This document shows, piece by piece, positions 1 through 7,009 of a DNA stretch of 64,000 nucleotides. The DNA lies in NCBI GenBank assembly GCA_963768025.1, contig CAVYGM010000011.1, positions 422,895-486,894 of the forward strand, written 5' to 3'. This DNA comes from CAVYGM01 sp963768025 (GTDB taxonomy: Bacteria > Bacteroidota > Bacteroidia > Cytophagales > Spirosomataceae). Both the position numbers and the translations under genes were made by a program. How positions within the stretch are numbered: position 1 is the first letter of the stretch; every line of letters starts with the position of its first letter. The notes beneath the pieces were generated by a model. That model did no database searches. It had not been told where the DNA came from and saw only the letters and a list, made by a program, of their open reading frames with translations.

Positions 1-97
1 TGCTGTCATCGTCAAAAACAGCCTCCACTTCCACGTCCATGGCTTTCAGAATAGAAGCCACTACTTTGGCATGTCCACTTGCACCGTATAACAGCAT
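1..97 (-). CDS. PglD/NeuD-like sugar O-acyltransferase, N-terminal fragment cut by the window edge
   Basis: An ATG at 97 to 95 on the minus strand opens a frame that runs off the left edge, giving about 32 residues. They start MLLYGASGHAKVV and continue through an acidic stretch ending FDDD. This matches the N-terminal Rossmann-like domain of the PglD/NeuD family, which binds UDP-amino-sugar or sialic acid and is followed by a left-handed beta-helix acyltransferase domain (family knowledge; that part is outside the window). It starts 29 bases after the stop of the PglC-like transferase on the same strand. PglC and PglD homologues commonly sit together in glycan loci, so an operon is likely. 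The acyl acceptor cannot be told. Confidence 0.75.
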   Translation of the reverse strand, partial: MLLYGASGHAKVVASILKAMDVEVEAVFDDDS

Positions 98-126
98 GAA
101 TTGGAGAGATATTTAATAAGATGTGA

Positions 127-753
127 TTAGTTCTGTCCGGTAAACTTTGTCATAGTAGCCGCCGTACTGGAATTTATACCTTCGCTTTGAAGTACTTTTC
201 CGATGGTCAAAAATACAATTTTCAAGTCCAAAGCCAACGAAAGGTTTTCTACGTACCAAACATCGTAGGCAAATTTATCGGGCCAACTAAGGGTATTGCG
301 CCCATTGACCTGCGCCCAGCCCGTTATACCCGGCCGTACCAGGTGGCGGCGACGCTGAACAGGGCTGTACAGCGGAAGGTACTCTACTAATAGGGGTCGG
401 GGGCCAATGAGGCTCATATCGCCCTTTGCTACATTCCAAAGCTGCGGGAGCTCGTCGAGGGAGGTTTTGCGGACAAATTTCCCAAAACGGGTCAGTCTCT
501 CGGCATCGGGGAGCAACTGGCCGGAGGCATCGCGCCGGTCGTTCATGGTCTTGAATTTGATTAAGGTAAATAGCCGTTCCTGGCCTCCCGGTTGGATTTT
601 GCCCGGACGTTCCTGCTGAAAGAACGGATTGCCCCGATTGACCACCATTAGTAACAACGCCAACAATAGCAACAAAGGCGACAGTAGAATCAACCCCATC
701 AAGGAAACGATACAATCAATAAGTCGTTTGCCAAAACGTACGTACATACCCAT
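127..753 (-). CDS. PglC-like monotopic sugar-phosphate transferase (bacterial sugar transferase)
   Basis: A 208-residue protein of the bacterial sugar transferase family, about the size of Campylobacter PglC. It transfers a phospho-sugar from a UDP-sugar to undecaprenyl phosphate at the inner face of the cytoplasmic membrane, the first step of glycan assembly. Visible features are one hydrophobic re-entrant helix at about residues 12-36, FKTMND, the catalytic Asp-Glu pair in TSLDELPQLWNV, GPRPLLVEY, and the C-terminal signature RPGITGWAQVNGRN. It lacks the extra N-terminal membrane domain of WbaP-like members. MGM at the N terminus leaves two possible starts. The next gene in the same direction is the PglD-like one. 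The sugar is not predictable from sequence alone. Confidence 0.9.
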   Translation of the reverse strand: MGMYVRFGKRLIDCIVSLMGLILLSPLLLLLALLLMVVNRGNPFFQQERPGKIQPGGQERLFTLIKFKTMNDRRDASGQLLPDAERLTRFGKFVRKTSLDELPQLWNVAKGDMSLIGPRPLLVEYLPLYSPVQRRRHLVRPGITGWAQVNGRNTLSWPDKFAYDVWYVENLSLALDLKIVFLTIGKVLQSEGINSSTAATMTKFTGQN

Positions 754-761
754 CAGGTTTT

Positions 762-2819
762 TCAGGCAAAAGGTACCGAGATTTTAAATAAGGTACCTTT
801 GTCCCGCATAGACTCCACGACTAGTTCGCCTTTCAAATCTTCAATCCTGGCGCGCAAATTCGCTGATCCCATACCGTCCGACTCTACTTCTTCCGGAATA
901 CCCACGCCATTGTCGCTGACGCTCAGCCAAAGACGGTAATTTTCCAGCGAAATGGTGATCCAGGCTCTGGATGCCTGCGCGTGCCGGATAATATTATTGA
1001 CCAGTTCCAGTGTGATCACATATACCTGATATTCCAGTGACTCAGGGAAGCGGGCTCCGTTCAGGCTGGATATCAAAGAGAATTCTGTTTGATTGGACTG
1101 ATTGCTTTCCAGCATCTTCACCAGCCGACGCAAGGCCGCTTCCAGGCCATTTTTTTCGAGTTCCGCCGGGAGCAGGCTATGAGAAATAAGCCGGATGTCG
1201 GAATAAATGTCCCCGCTGAGGTCAAAAATACGGTCGAAAATTTTGGTATTGTGCAGGTTCATGGCCGTTTTGTCCATTGCCTCCATGTTCCACCGCAGGG
1301 CTGTTACTTTGGTATTCAGGTTGTCGTGGAGTTCGGAGGCTACGCGCTTCCGCTCTATGGTCTGACCTTTGTAGAGGGCCTCCTCAATTTCTTTGTTCTT
1401 GCGGAGTAGCTGCCCATTTTTGGTTTTGAGCTGCTGATTACTCCATCCAATCAGGCCGATGATTCCAATTCCTCCCACAAGCAGGAATATCAAACTAGTT
1501 CTGCTTTGTCGGAGTTTTTCGTTTTCCAGAGAAGTGATTCTGAGTTTGTCGGCCTCTTCTTTTTTCTCAAAATCATAGGTCATGGTAGCGTTGGCAATTT
1601 TTTCCAGCGCATCATTATTAATCAGACTATCCGAATGGGTCTTGAAATTTTTATAGTGAAAAAGGGCCTTGGCAGGCTGGCCGAGCTGCTCGTATGCTGT
1701 GGCCAGGTAGGAATGAAAACTGGCTAATTCGAGATGAAAAACTCCCTGGTCGCCGTATTCTTCCAGGCTACTAATGCCTTTCTGCGCGTGAAGGAGGGCA
1801 TTTTGGTAGTTCTTTTTAGCTAAAAAAATCTCTGCGTAAAGACCTTCTATAAAATAGTCAATGGATTCTTCGTAACCCGACCGCGCCACGTAGAGCGAGT
1901 CGGCTCTACGGCACGCACGCATCGCTTCGTCATACTTCCCAAGCTTAAATAAAGCCATTCCTCTTTTAGCAACCGCACGCGCCACCGACTGATCCTCAAA
2001 GGCATTGAGTACCTTTTCCTGTTTGGTGTAGAAAGTCAAAGCCCGTGAGAAATCGCCTTTTTCCAGATGAATATCGCCCAGGTTTGCCAAAGCGAAGGCC
2101 ATCAGGCGCGGGTCACGTAGCTTTTCGGCTAGTTGGATGGTTTCGTTGTTGTACTTTATGGCAAGGTCATTCTTGCCGAGGGAATGGTACACACTGGCCA
2201 GGTTGGCAGTAGAAGCCCGAAGCAGTACGGGTCGGTTCAGTTTTTCAAGTAATTTCTTCCCTTTCAGAAAATGTTCAACGGCCACCATATACTTTCCGCT
2301 TCCGGCGGCTTGGGCGCCCAAATCTACGTGCACGGTTCCGATGCCTTCGGTATTGTTGGTTTTTTCAAAAATAGCCAATGCCTTCCTGAACAAGGGTTCT
2401 ACTTCGGCGGCGTATTTCAGAGAACCTCCATAAATCTGGGCTCGCCTAAAATAAGCCCAACCTTGCAGGTCCTGATCCTTACTTTGGATAGCCAGCTTAT
2501 CCACCGTATCCAATTGGGCGTAGGCTTGGTCCAGGCTGGTATTGTAGTTCATTTCGGTACGTACCCACACCAGCCTGGCTTCGCCCTCTATTTTGACATC
2601 GTTAAGAGAGTGCGCCAGCCGGTAACTTCGCGTTGCATACAGCTTGGAAAGGGAATCCTCTCCCTGAATAAAATAAACTTTACCCAATTGCAGCAAGGTA
2701 TGTATTTTCTCACTGTCGGGTTGAGTGGGAAGCAACGCCAGTAAGGAGTCGGCCGATTGAGCGATACTAGGTCGGACTAGTAATCCGAAAAGGCAGATAA
2801 ACACTAGTTTTAGGGGCAT
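762..2819 (-). CDS. TPR-containing sensor histidine kinase (HisKA_3 type)
   Basis: I place the start at 2819 (MPLKLVFICLF), giving 685 residues with a signal peptide; the open frame continues upstream but then overlaps the E1 gene. A long periplasmic region of tetratricopeptide repeats (about residues 40-390) is followed by a coiled coil, one membrane helix (SLIFLLVGGIGIIGLIGW), a dimerisation segment with phospho-accepting His498 (SELHDNLNTK), and an ATPase domain with NNIIRHAQ, DNGVGIP and GMGSANLRARI. This is the NarX/LytS-like architecture common in Bacteroidota, where the partner is usually a LuxR-type response regulator; none is visible here. The ligand sensed is unknown. The stop lies 8 bases before the sugar transferase start, so weak cotranscription is possible. 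Confidence 0.85.
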   Translation of the reverse strand: MPLKLVFICLFGLLVRPSIAQSADSLLALLPTQPDSEKIHTLLQLGKVYFIQGEDSLSKLYATRSYRLAHSLNDVKIEGEARLVWVRTEMNYNTSLDQAYAQLDTVDKLAIQSKDQDLQGWAYFRRAQIYGGSLKYAAEVEPLFRKALAIFEKTNNTEGIGTVHVDLGAQAAGSGKYMVAVEHFLKGKKLLEKLNRPVLLRASTANLASVYHSLGKNDLAIKYNNETIQLAEKLRDPRLMAFALANLGDIHLEKGDFSRALTFYTKQEKVLNAFEDQSVARAVAKRGMALFKLGKYDEAMRACRRADSLYVARSGYEESIDYFIEGLYAEIFLAKKNYQNALLHAQKGISSLEEYGDQGVFHLELASFHSYLATAYEQLGQPAKALFHYKNFKTHSDSLINNDALEKIANATMTYDFEKKEEADKLRITSLENEKLRQSRTSLIFLLVGGIGIIGLIGWSNQQLKTKNGQLLRKNKEIEEALYKGQTIERKRVASELHDNLNTKVTALRWNMEAMDKTAMNLHNTKIFDRIFDLSGDIYSDIRLISHSLLPAELEKNGLEAALRRLVKMLESNQSNQTEFSLISSLNGARFPESLEYQVYVITLELVNNIIRHAQASRAWITISLENYRLWLSVSDNGVGIPEEVESDGMGSANLRARIEDLKGELVVESMRDKGTLFKISVPFA

Positions 2820-2950
2820 ACAGGTAGGAAGGATTTGCCGATTCAATCTACACATAAATGACTGGTTGGCAAAATTATACCGATAGTGAGCCGCCAGAAA
2901 AAAAGCGTAAACCAGGGAAGGCCTACGCTTTTTGGGGCTGTTGAAAACAA

Positions 2951-5362
2951 TCAGTAAATCGCCGGAAATCGTTGTGGTTCGGCTTCGTGCATAAGGGCAT
3001 AGGCAGCTTCCACCACATCTTCTACGTTGGGTTTGGAAAAGTAGTCGCCATCGGAGCCATAGGCCGGGCGGTGGGGTTTGGCCGACAGTGTTTGGGGAGC
3101 CGAGTCGAGCCAACGGTAGGCCTTCTGGTTTTCGAGCACGTGCTGCATCATATACGCCGAAGCACCACCAGGAAAATCCTCGTCGGCAAAAATCACGCGA
3201 TTGGTCTTTCTGATTGACTCCACAATAAAATGATCCAAATCGAAGGGCAGGAGGGTCTGAACATCAATGACTTCCACTTCAATCCCAATTTCGGCCAGTT
3301 GTGCGGCTGCTTCCAGTACAATTCGGCACATCGATCCATAGGTGACGATCGTCAGATCAGACCCTTCGCGCAGGATCTCAGGCTGCCCGAGCGGCACATT
3401 ATACTCGCCGATATTATCCGGAAGTTTCTCTTTGAGCCGATAGGCATTCAGGGGCTCGATGACAAGGGCCGGATCGTCGCCCTGCATGAGGGTGTTGTAC
3501 AAGCCGGCAGCCTGGGTAAAATTACGCGGCACCGCTATGTGCAATCCCCGCAGGCTACCTAGCATAGCTCCCATCGGCGAGCCCGAGTGCCAGATACCTT
3601 CCAGCCGATGCCCGCGGGTACGCACAATCAGGGGAGCTTTCTGGCCACCGGCGGTACGATAGCGGAGCGTAGCCAGGTCGTCGGTGAGAATAGCCAGGGC
3701 ATAAAATACGTAGTCAAAATACTGGATTTCGACAATAGGCCGCAGGCCCCGCATGGCCAGCCCAATCCCCTGACCGATGATGGTGGTTTCGCGAATGCCG
3801 GTATCGGTAATGCGCACTTCGCCGTATTTTTCCTGCAAGCCAGCAAACCCCTGATTTACGTCCCCGATCTGGCCTACGTCTTCCCCAAGAGCCACGAGGC
3901 GCGGGTCGCGGTCAAAAAGAGCATCAAAATAGGTACGTATGATTTCGCGCCCATCCAGCGTGGGGCTGTCTCCTGAGTAAACGGGCGCAATAGCAGGTAC
4001 ACGCAGTGGCGATTCGGCGGACTCGCTGTATAAATGAGCGCCGTACCTTTCGTTGGTAAATTCAATCTTGGCCCGGAGCCATTCTTTCAAAGAAGTACGG
4101 GCGGAGATATTTTCATCCCGGAGGGCGCGGAGTACTTTGCGCACGGTGGCCACTATGTCGCGCCGGATGGGTTGGTAGGTTCGGTCCAGCTCTTGTAAGC
4201 TGTTTTTGAGTTCCTCGGTGTGATGGTTGCTTTCCGAGCTAGCGCTTTGAAGAATAAGCTGAACTTGTTTGAGATCTTCTTCGATGGGTTGCCGGTAGGC
4301 CTTCCAGGCCGAGTTACGGGCTGCGCGGGTAGTTTCTTTGGCCTTTACTTCAATGGCAATGAGTTCCTCGTCCGTAGCGTACCCATTTTCCAGAATCCAT
4401 TCTCGGAATTTTAGGTTACAATCATTTTCGGCCTCCCATTGCAGGCGTTCCTCATCCTTGTAGCGTTCGTGTGAGCCCGACGTGGAGTGCCCCTGCGGCT
4501 GGGTGAGTTCCTCCACGTGAATGAGAACGGGTACCTGTGCTTCCCGGCAGAACGCACTGGCTTTTTGGTAGGTTTCCACCAGGGCGGGGTAGTCCCAGCC
4601 TTTTACCGTTATAATCTCTACCCCATCTTCCTCTTCGTTGCGTTGCAGTCCGGCTAGAGCTTTTGAAATACTGCTTTTGGTAGTTTGATACTCAATCGGG
4701 ACCGATATTCCGTAGCCATCGTCCCATACCGACATTAGTAAAGGTACCTGAAGCACCCCGGCGGCATTCATGGTTTCCCAGAACATCCCCTGCGAGGTAG
4801 AGGCATCGCCGATGGTAGCGAAGACTATCTCGTTACCTCCATTGGAAAAAGTGGTGAGCGATTGTAGCCCAGGATTCGTACGAAACAGTTTGGAAGCATA
4901 GGCCAGCCCCACCGAGCGGGGGATTTGCCCGGCGGTGGGGGAAATGTCACAAACTGAGTTATATAGCTGGGTTTGATCAAGCCATTTGCCTTCCGCATCG
5001 AGCCAGCGGGTAGCATAGTGTCCGTTCATGGACCTTCCACCCGTGTGGGGCTCGTGCTCAAGATCGGCGTGAGCGTATAATTGGGCGAAAAACTGATGCC
5101 AGGTCAGGTTACCAAGGGCTACCTCAATAGTTTGGTCGCGGTAATAACCCGAACGAAAATCACCTCTATTGAATGAATGCACCAAGGCCACCTGCACTAC
5201 TTCTTTGCCATCTCCGAAAATACCAAATTTAGCCCGTCCCCCCATCACATCCTTCCGTCCCAGCAGACTGGCCTGTCGGCTTTCGCAGACAATCCGGTAG
5301 TCGGTTAGTATTTTCTCGACGCTAAATACACTATTTTCCGATACGGTCTCGTTTAAAAGCAT
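2951..5362 (-). CDS. 2-oxoacid dehydrogenase E1, fused alpha and beta subunits
   Basis: An 803-residue thiamine-diphosphate enzyme combining E1 alpha (about residues 1-440) and E1 beta (about 460-803) in one chain, as is common in Bacteroidota. It decarboxylates a branched-chain or related 2-oxoacid and passes the acyl group to the lipoyl E2. The alpha part shows GGRSMNGHY and the ThDP/Mg motif GDASTSQGMFWETMN. The beta part shows GEDVGQIGDVNQGF, TDTGIRETTIIGQG and EIQYFDYVFYAL. No E2 or E3 gene is in the window. The substrate (branched-chain 2-oxoacids versus pyruvate) is not resolved. A well-formed promoter lies at 5428-5459, giving a leader of roughly 60 bases before the ATG at 5362. Confidence 0.92.
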   Translation of the reverse strand: MLLNETVSENSVFSVEKILTDYRIVCESRQASLLGRKDVMGGRAKFGIFGDGKEVVQVALVHSFNRGDFRSGYYRDQTIEVALGNLTWHQFFAQLYAHADLEHEPHTGGRSMNGHYATRWLDAEGKWLDQTQLYNSVCDISPTAGQIPRSVGLAYASKLFRTNPGLQSLTTFSNGGNEIVFATIGDASTSQGMFWETMNAAGVLQVPLLMSVWDDGYGISVPIEYQTTKSSISKALAGLQRNEEEDGVEIITVKGWDYPALVETYQKASAFCREAQVPVLIHVEELTQPQGHSTSGSHERYKDEERLQWEAENDCNLKFREWILENGYATDEELIAIEVKAKETTRAARNSAWKAYRQPIEEDLKQVQLILQSASSESNHHTEELKNSLQELDRTYQPIRRDIVATVRKVLRALRDENISARTSLKEWLRAKIEFTNERYGAHLYSESAESPLRVPAIAPVYSGDSPTLDGREIIRTYFDALFDRDPRLVALGEDVGQIGDVNQGFAGLQEKYGEVRITDTGIRETTIIGQGIGLAMRGLRPIVEIQYFDYVFYALAILTDDLATLRYRTAGGQKAPLIVRTRGHRLEGIWHSGSPMGAMLGSLRGLHIAVPRNFTQAAGLYNTLMQGDDPALVIEPLNAYRLKEKLPDNIGEYNVPLGQPEILREGSDLTIVTYGSMCRIVLEAAAQLAEIGIEVEVIDVQTLLPFDLDHFIVESIRKTNRVIFADEDFPGGASAYMMQHVLENQKAYRWLDSAPQTLSAKPHRPAYGSDGDYFSKPNVEDVVEAAYALMHEAEPQRFPAIY

Positions 5363-5427
5363 AGCATTTTGGTAATACCCCTTGGGCGTTGAATCTTCGT
5401 TAAGTTACGTTTTTATACGATTTTCAT

Positions 5428-5459
5428 CAAAATTAAAATAAAAAAATTATCCTTTCAAA
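5428..5459 (-). promoter_or_regulatory. Bacteroidota-type promoter of the E1 gene
   Basis: Read on the minus strand, TTTG at 5459-5456 is separated by exactly 20 bases from TAATTTTG at 5435-5428. This fits the Bacteroidota -33/-7 consensus (TTTG, 19-20 bases, TAnnTTTG) exactly. Transcription would start about 60 bases before the E1 start codon. Confidence 0.7.
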
Positions 5460-5585
5460 AAAACGATTTCTTGCGTTACTTTGTTGAAAATGTGCCGTAC
5501 AAAGAAATATTTGGTTAATTATACCCTTTAAAACCCGTTGTTGTTGTAGCAAACAAATTATTCACTATTAAATTTCGAGAGTATT

Positions 5586-5990
5586 ATGAAAAAGTTTTTT
5601 TTAGCATTGGTGGTTTTAGTTTCAGTAGCCTCTGTGAGCTTTGCCCAGAAAGGCGTGATGAAGTTCAAAGAGGAAACTCACAACTTCGGTAAGATCGAGC
5701 AGGGGAAACCCGTTACTCAGGAGTTCGTATTTACTAACGTTGGAACCGAGCCTATCATTATCTCCAATGTGAGTGCTTCGTGCGGTTGTACTACTCCCAG
5801 CTACACCAAGGATCCCGTATTGCCTAAGAAGACCGGAACCATCAAAGCTACCTATAACGCTGCTGCGATGGGAGCTTTCAATAAGTCCATTACCGTATTC
5901 AGCAACTCTGAGTCACCTACCTTGACGCTCTTCCTGAAAGGCGAAGTAGTAACCAAAGAAGCTGCTGCCAAGCCTTCTTCGGAGAAGTAA
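5586..5990 (+). CDS. DUF1573 secreted protein
   Basis: A 134-residue protein with a clear signal peptide (KKFFLALVVLVSVASVSFAQ) and one DUF1573 domain, an Ig-like beta-sandwich related to ASPM-SPD-2-Hydin domains. The family signature HNFGKIEQGKPV and the conserved SCGCTTP are present. Bacteroidota genomes encode many such small periplasmic or cell-surface proteins, but the biochemical role is not established. It is transcribed away from the E1 gene and is closed by a strong hairpin terminator 20 bases after the stop. The alanine-rich, lysine-rich C-terminal tail is low complexity. Start is secure: signal peptide begins directly at the ATG. Confidence 0.88.
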   Translation: MKKFFLALVVLVSVASVSFAQKGVMKFKEETHNFGKIEQGKPVTQEFVFTNVGTEPIIISNVSASCGCTTPSYTKDPVLPKKTGTIKATYNAAAMGAFNKSITVFSNSESPTLTLFLKGEVVTKEAAAKPSSEK

Positions 5991-6009
5991 TAAGATATTC
6001 ATACTACCA

Positions 6010-6045
6010 AAAAGCGGCGCTTTCCGAGAGGGAAGCGCCGCTTTT
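6010..6045 (+). terminator. Rho-independent terminator after the DUF1573 gene
   Basis: The arms AAAAGCGGCGCTTTCC and GGAAGCGCCGCTTTT pair with a single bulged T around a 5-base loop, with A-run and T-run flanks. The symmetric flanks mean it could also stop transcription from the right (ancestrally the end of lptD). Confidence 0.85.
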
Positions 6046-6138
6046 ATATTTTTGAATGATAGAGCGATAGAATATTATCGGAAGCTGTTTCAGGTAGTTG
6101 AATGCTAGAGCATACTGTTTTATTCTGTCATTGCCCTC

Positions 6139-6241
6139 AATACCCACTCTGATCATAGAATGATCTACGCCTTGTCAACTTCAAATCCTGCAAGATGGAC
6201 GACTTGGCTTTGAGCGTGAAGGAATAGTTACTGGCCCGGAA
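6139..6241. repeat. 103-bp perfect direct repeat, copy 1 (orphan lptD 3' end)
   Basis: These 103 bases are identical to 7012-7114. Read on the minus strand they encode the last codons of LptD, ending in YDQSGY; here the adjoining bases make the stop TGA (6137-6139) rather than the TAG of the live copy. The copy has no lptD body attached: upstream on the minus strand it abuts the toxin-antitoxin segment. It is therefore an orphan end of lptD left on the far side of the HepT/MntA pair. Confidence 0.95.
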
Positions 6242-6340
6242 AAAAATTACCACCCGCTACCGCTCGATGGGCCGTGTCGAATTGGCAAGTAATTAGCACT
6301 CTTATTGCAAATCAGGAGGAACGGAGTAGTTCAAATAGCC

Positions 6341-6691
6341 TTACGGTGCCTGATTCTCAGTGTAAATGATGCGGTTAATTTGACTTTCCAGTTCGGGAAG
6401 TATATCCTCTATTACTGCCCAAACCGCCCATAAGTCCACGCCAATGTAATCGTGAATTAACTTATCTCTCATTCCCGCGATTTTCTTCCATTCGACTTCA
6501 GGGTATTTTATCCTGAAATCAGGATCAAGGTGTTTGGTAGCCTCGCCAATTATTTCAAAGTTCCGAATTACTCCGTCCTGAACCAGACTATTTTCCAGGA
6601 AGTTTTTTTCATCAAAACCAGTTGTATATTGTTTGATCTTGTTTATGCAATCACGTATGTGTTCTAGATAAAGGACTGGATTCTTTTCCAT
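6341..6691 (-). CDS. hepT: HepT-like HEPN ribonuclease toxin
   Basis: A 116-residue all-alpha HEPN protein. The catalytic and regulatory motif RX4HXY is visible as RDKLIHDY; in characterised HepT/MntA pairs the Arg and His form the RNase site, and the Tyr is AMPylated by MntA to silence the toxin (family knowledge). Its ATG shares one base with the TAA of the upstream nucleotidyltransferase gene, so the two are translationally coupled. Base composition is more AT-rich than the flanking lptD, consistent with acquisition by transfer. The pair sits between two identical copies of the lptD 3' end. Annotation as DUF86 protein would be equivalent. Confidence 0.9.
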   Translation of the reverse strand: MEKNPVLYLEHIRDCINKIKQYTTGFDEKNFLENSLVQDGVIRNFEIIGEATKHLDPDFRIKYPEVEWKKIAGMRDKLIHDYIGVDLWAVWAVIEDILPELESQINRIIYTENQAP

Positions 6692-6972
6692 TAAAGAATG
6701 GGTATCAGATCTTTTTCTATGTAGGGCATCAGTCGTTTGTGTACAGATCTCCGCGTGACTAGGTCTACTTTGATTTGCAACAATTCAGATAGCTCTTGTT
6801 CCAGACCTATCAGATCCAGGAGATTAACTTTCCTGTCGAAGTCTATGAGCAGGTCCAGATCACTTCCGGCTTTCTGCTCATTGCGCGCGTATGAGCCAAA
6901 AACTCCAACCCTAACCGGGTTTAGTTTTGCTACCACATCGCAGATAAGCTGTTTTTGCTGTGAAGTTATCAT
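6691..6972 (-). CDS. mntA: MntA-like minimal nucleotidyltransferase antitoxin
   Basis: A small nucleotidyltransferase of 93 residues if started at the ATG at 6972 (MITSQQKQL). The signature GSX10DXD is complete: GSYARNEQKAGSDLD, with a third acidic residue later (VDLVTR). In the HepT/MntA type of toxin-antitoxin pair this enzyme adds AMP units to the HEPN toxin. The frame also stays open to an ATG at 7029, which would lie inside the lptD coding end and the 103-bp repeat; I prefer 6972 because the family starts there and a -7 box precedes it. It is the first gene of the pair and ends in a one-base overlap with hepT. Confidence 0.88.
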   Translation of the reverse strand: MITSQQKQLICDVVAKLNPVRVGVFGSYARNEQKAGSDLDLLIDFDRKVNLLDLIGLEQELSELLQIKVDLVTRRSVHKRLMPYIEKDLIPIL

Positions 6973-6975
6973 CCT

Positions 6976-6983
6976 CAAAAATA
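6976..6983 (-). promoter_or_regulatory. Possible -7 element for mntA-hepT
   Basis: On the minus strand TATTTTTG (6983-6976) matches TAnnTTTG and lies 3 bases before the preferred mntA ATG, which would make a nearly leaderless message. No -33 TTG is found at the expected 19-20 bases, so this is tentative. Confidence 0.35.
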
Positions 6984-7009
6984 GCAATTTATTTCTAATT
7001 GCATGAAAT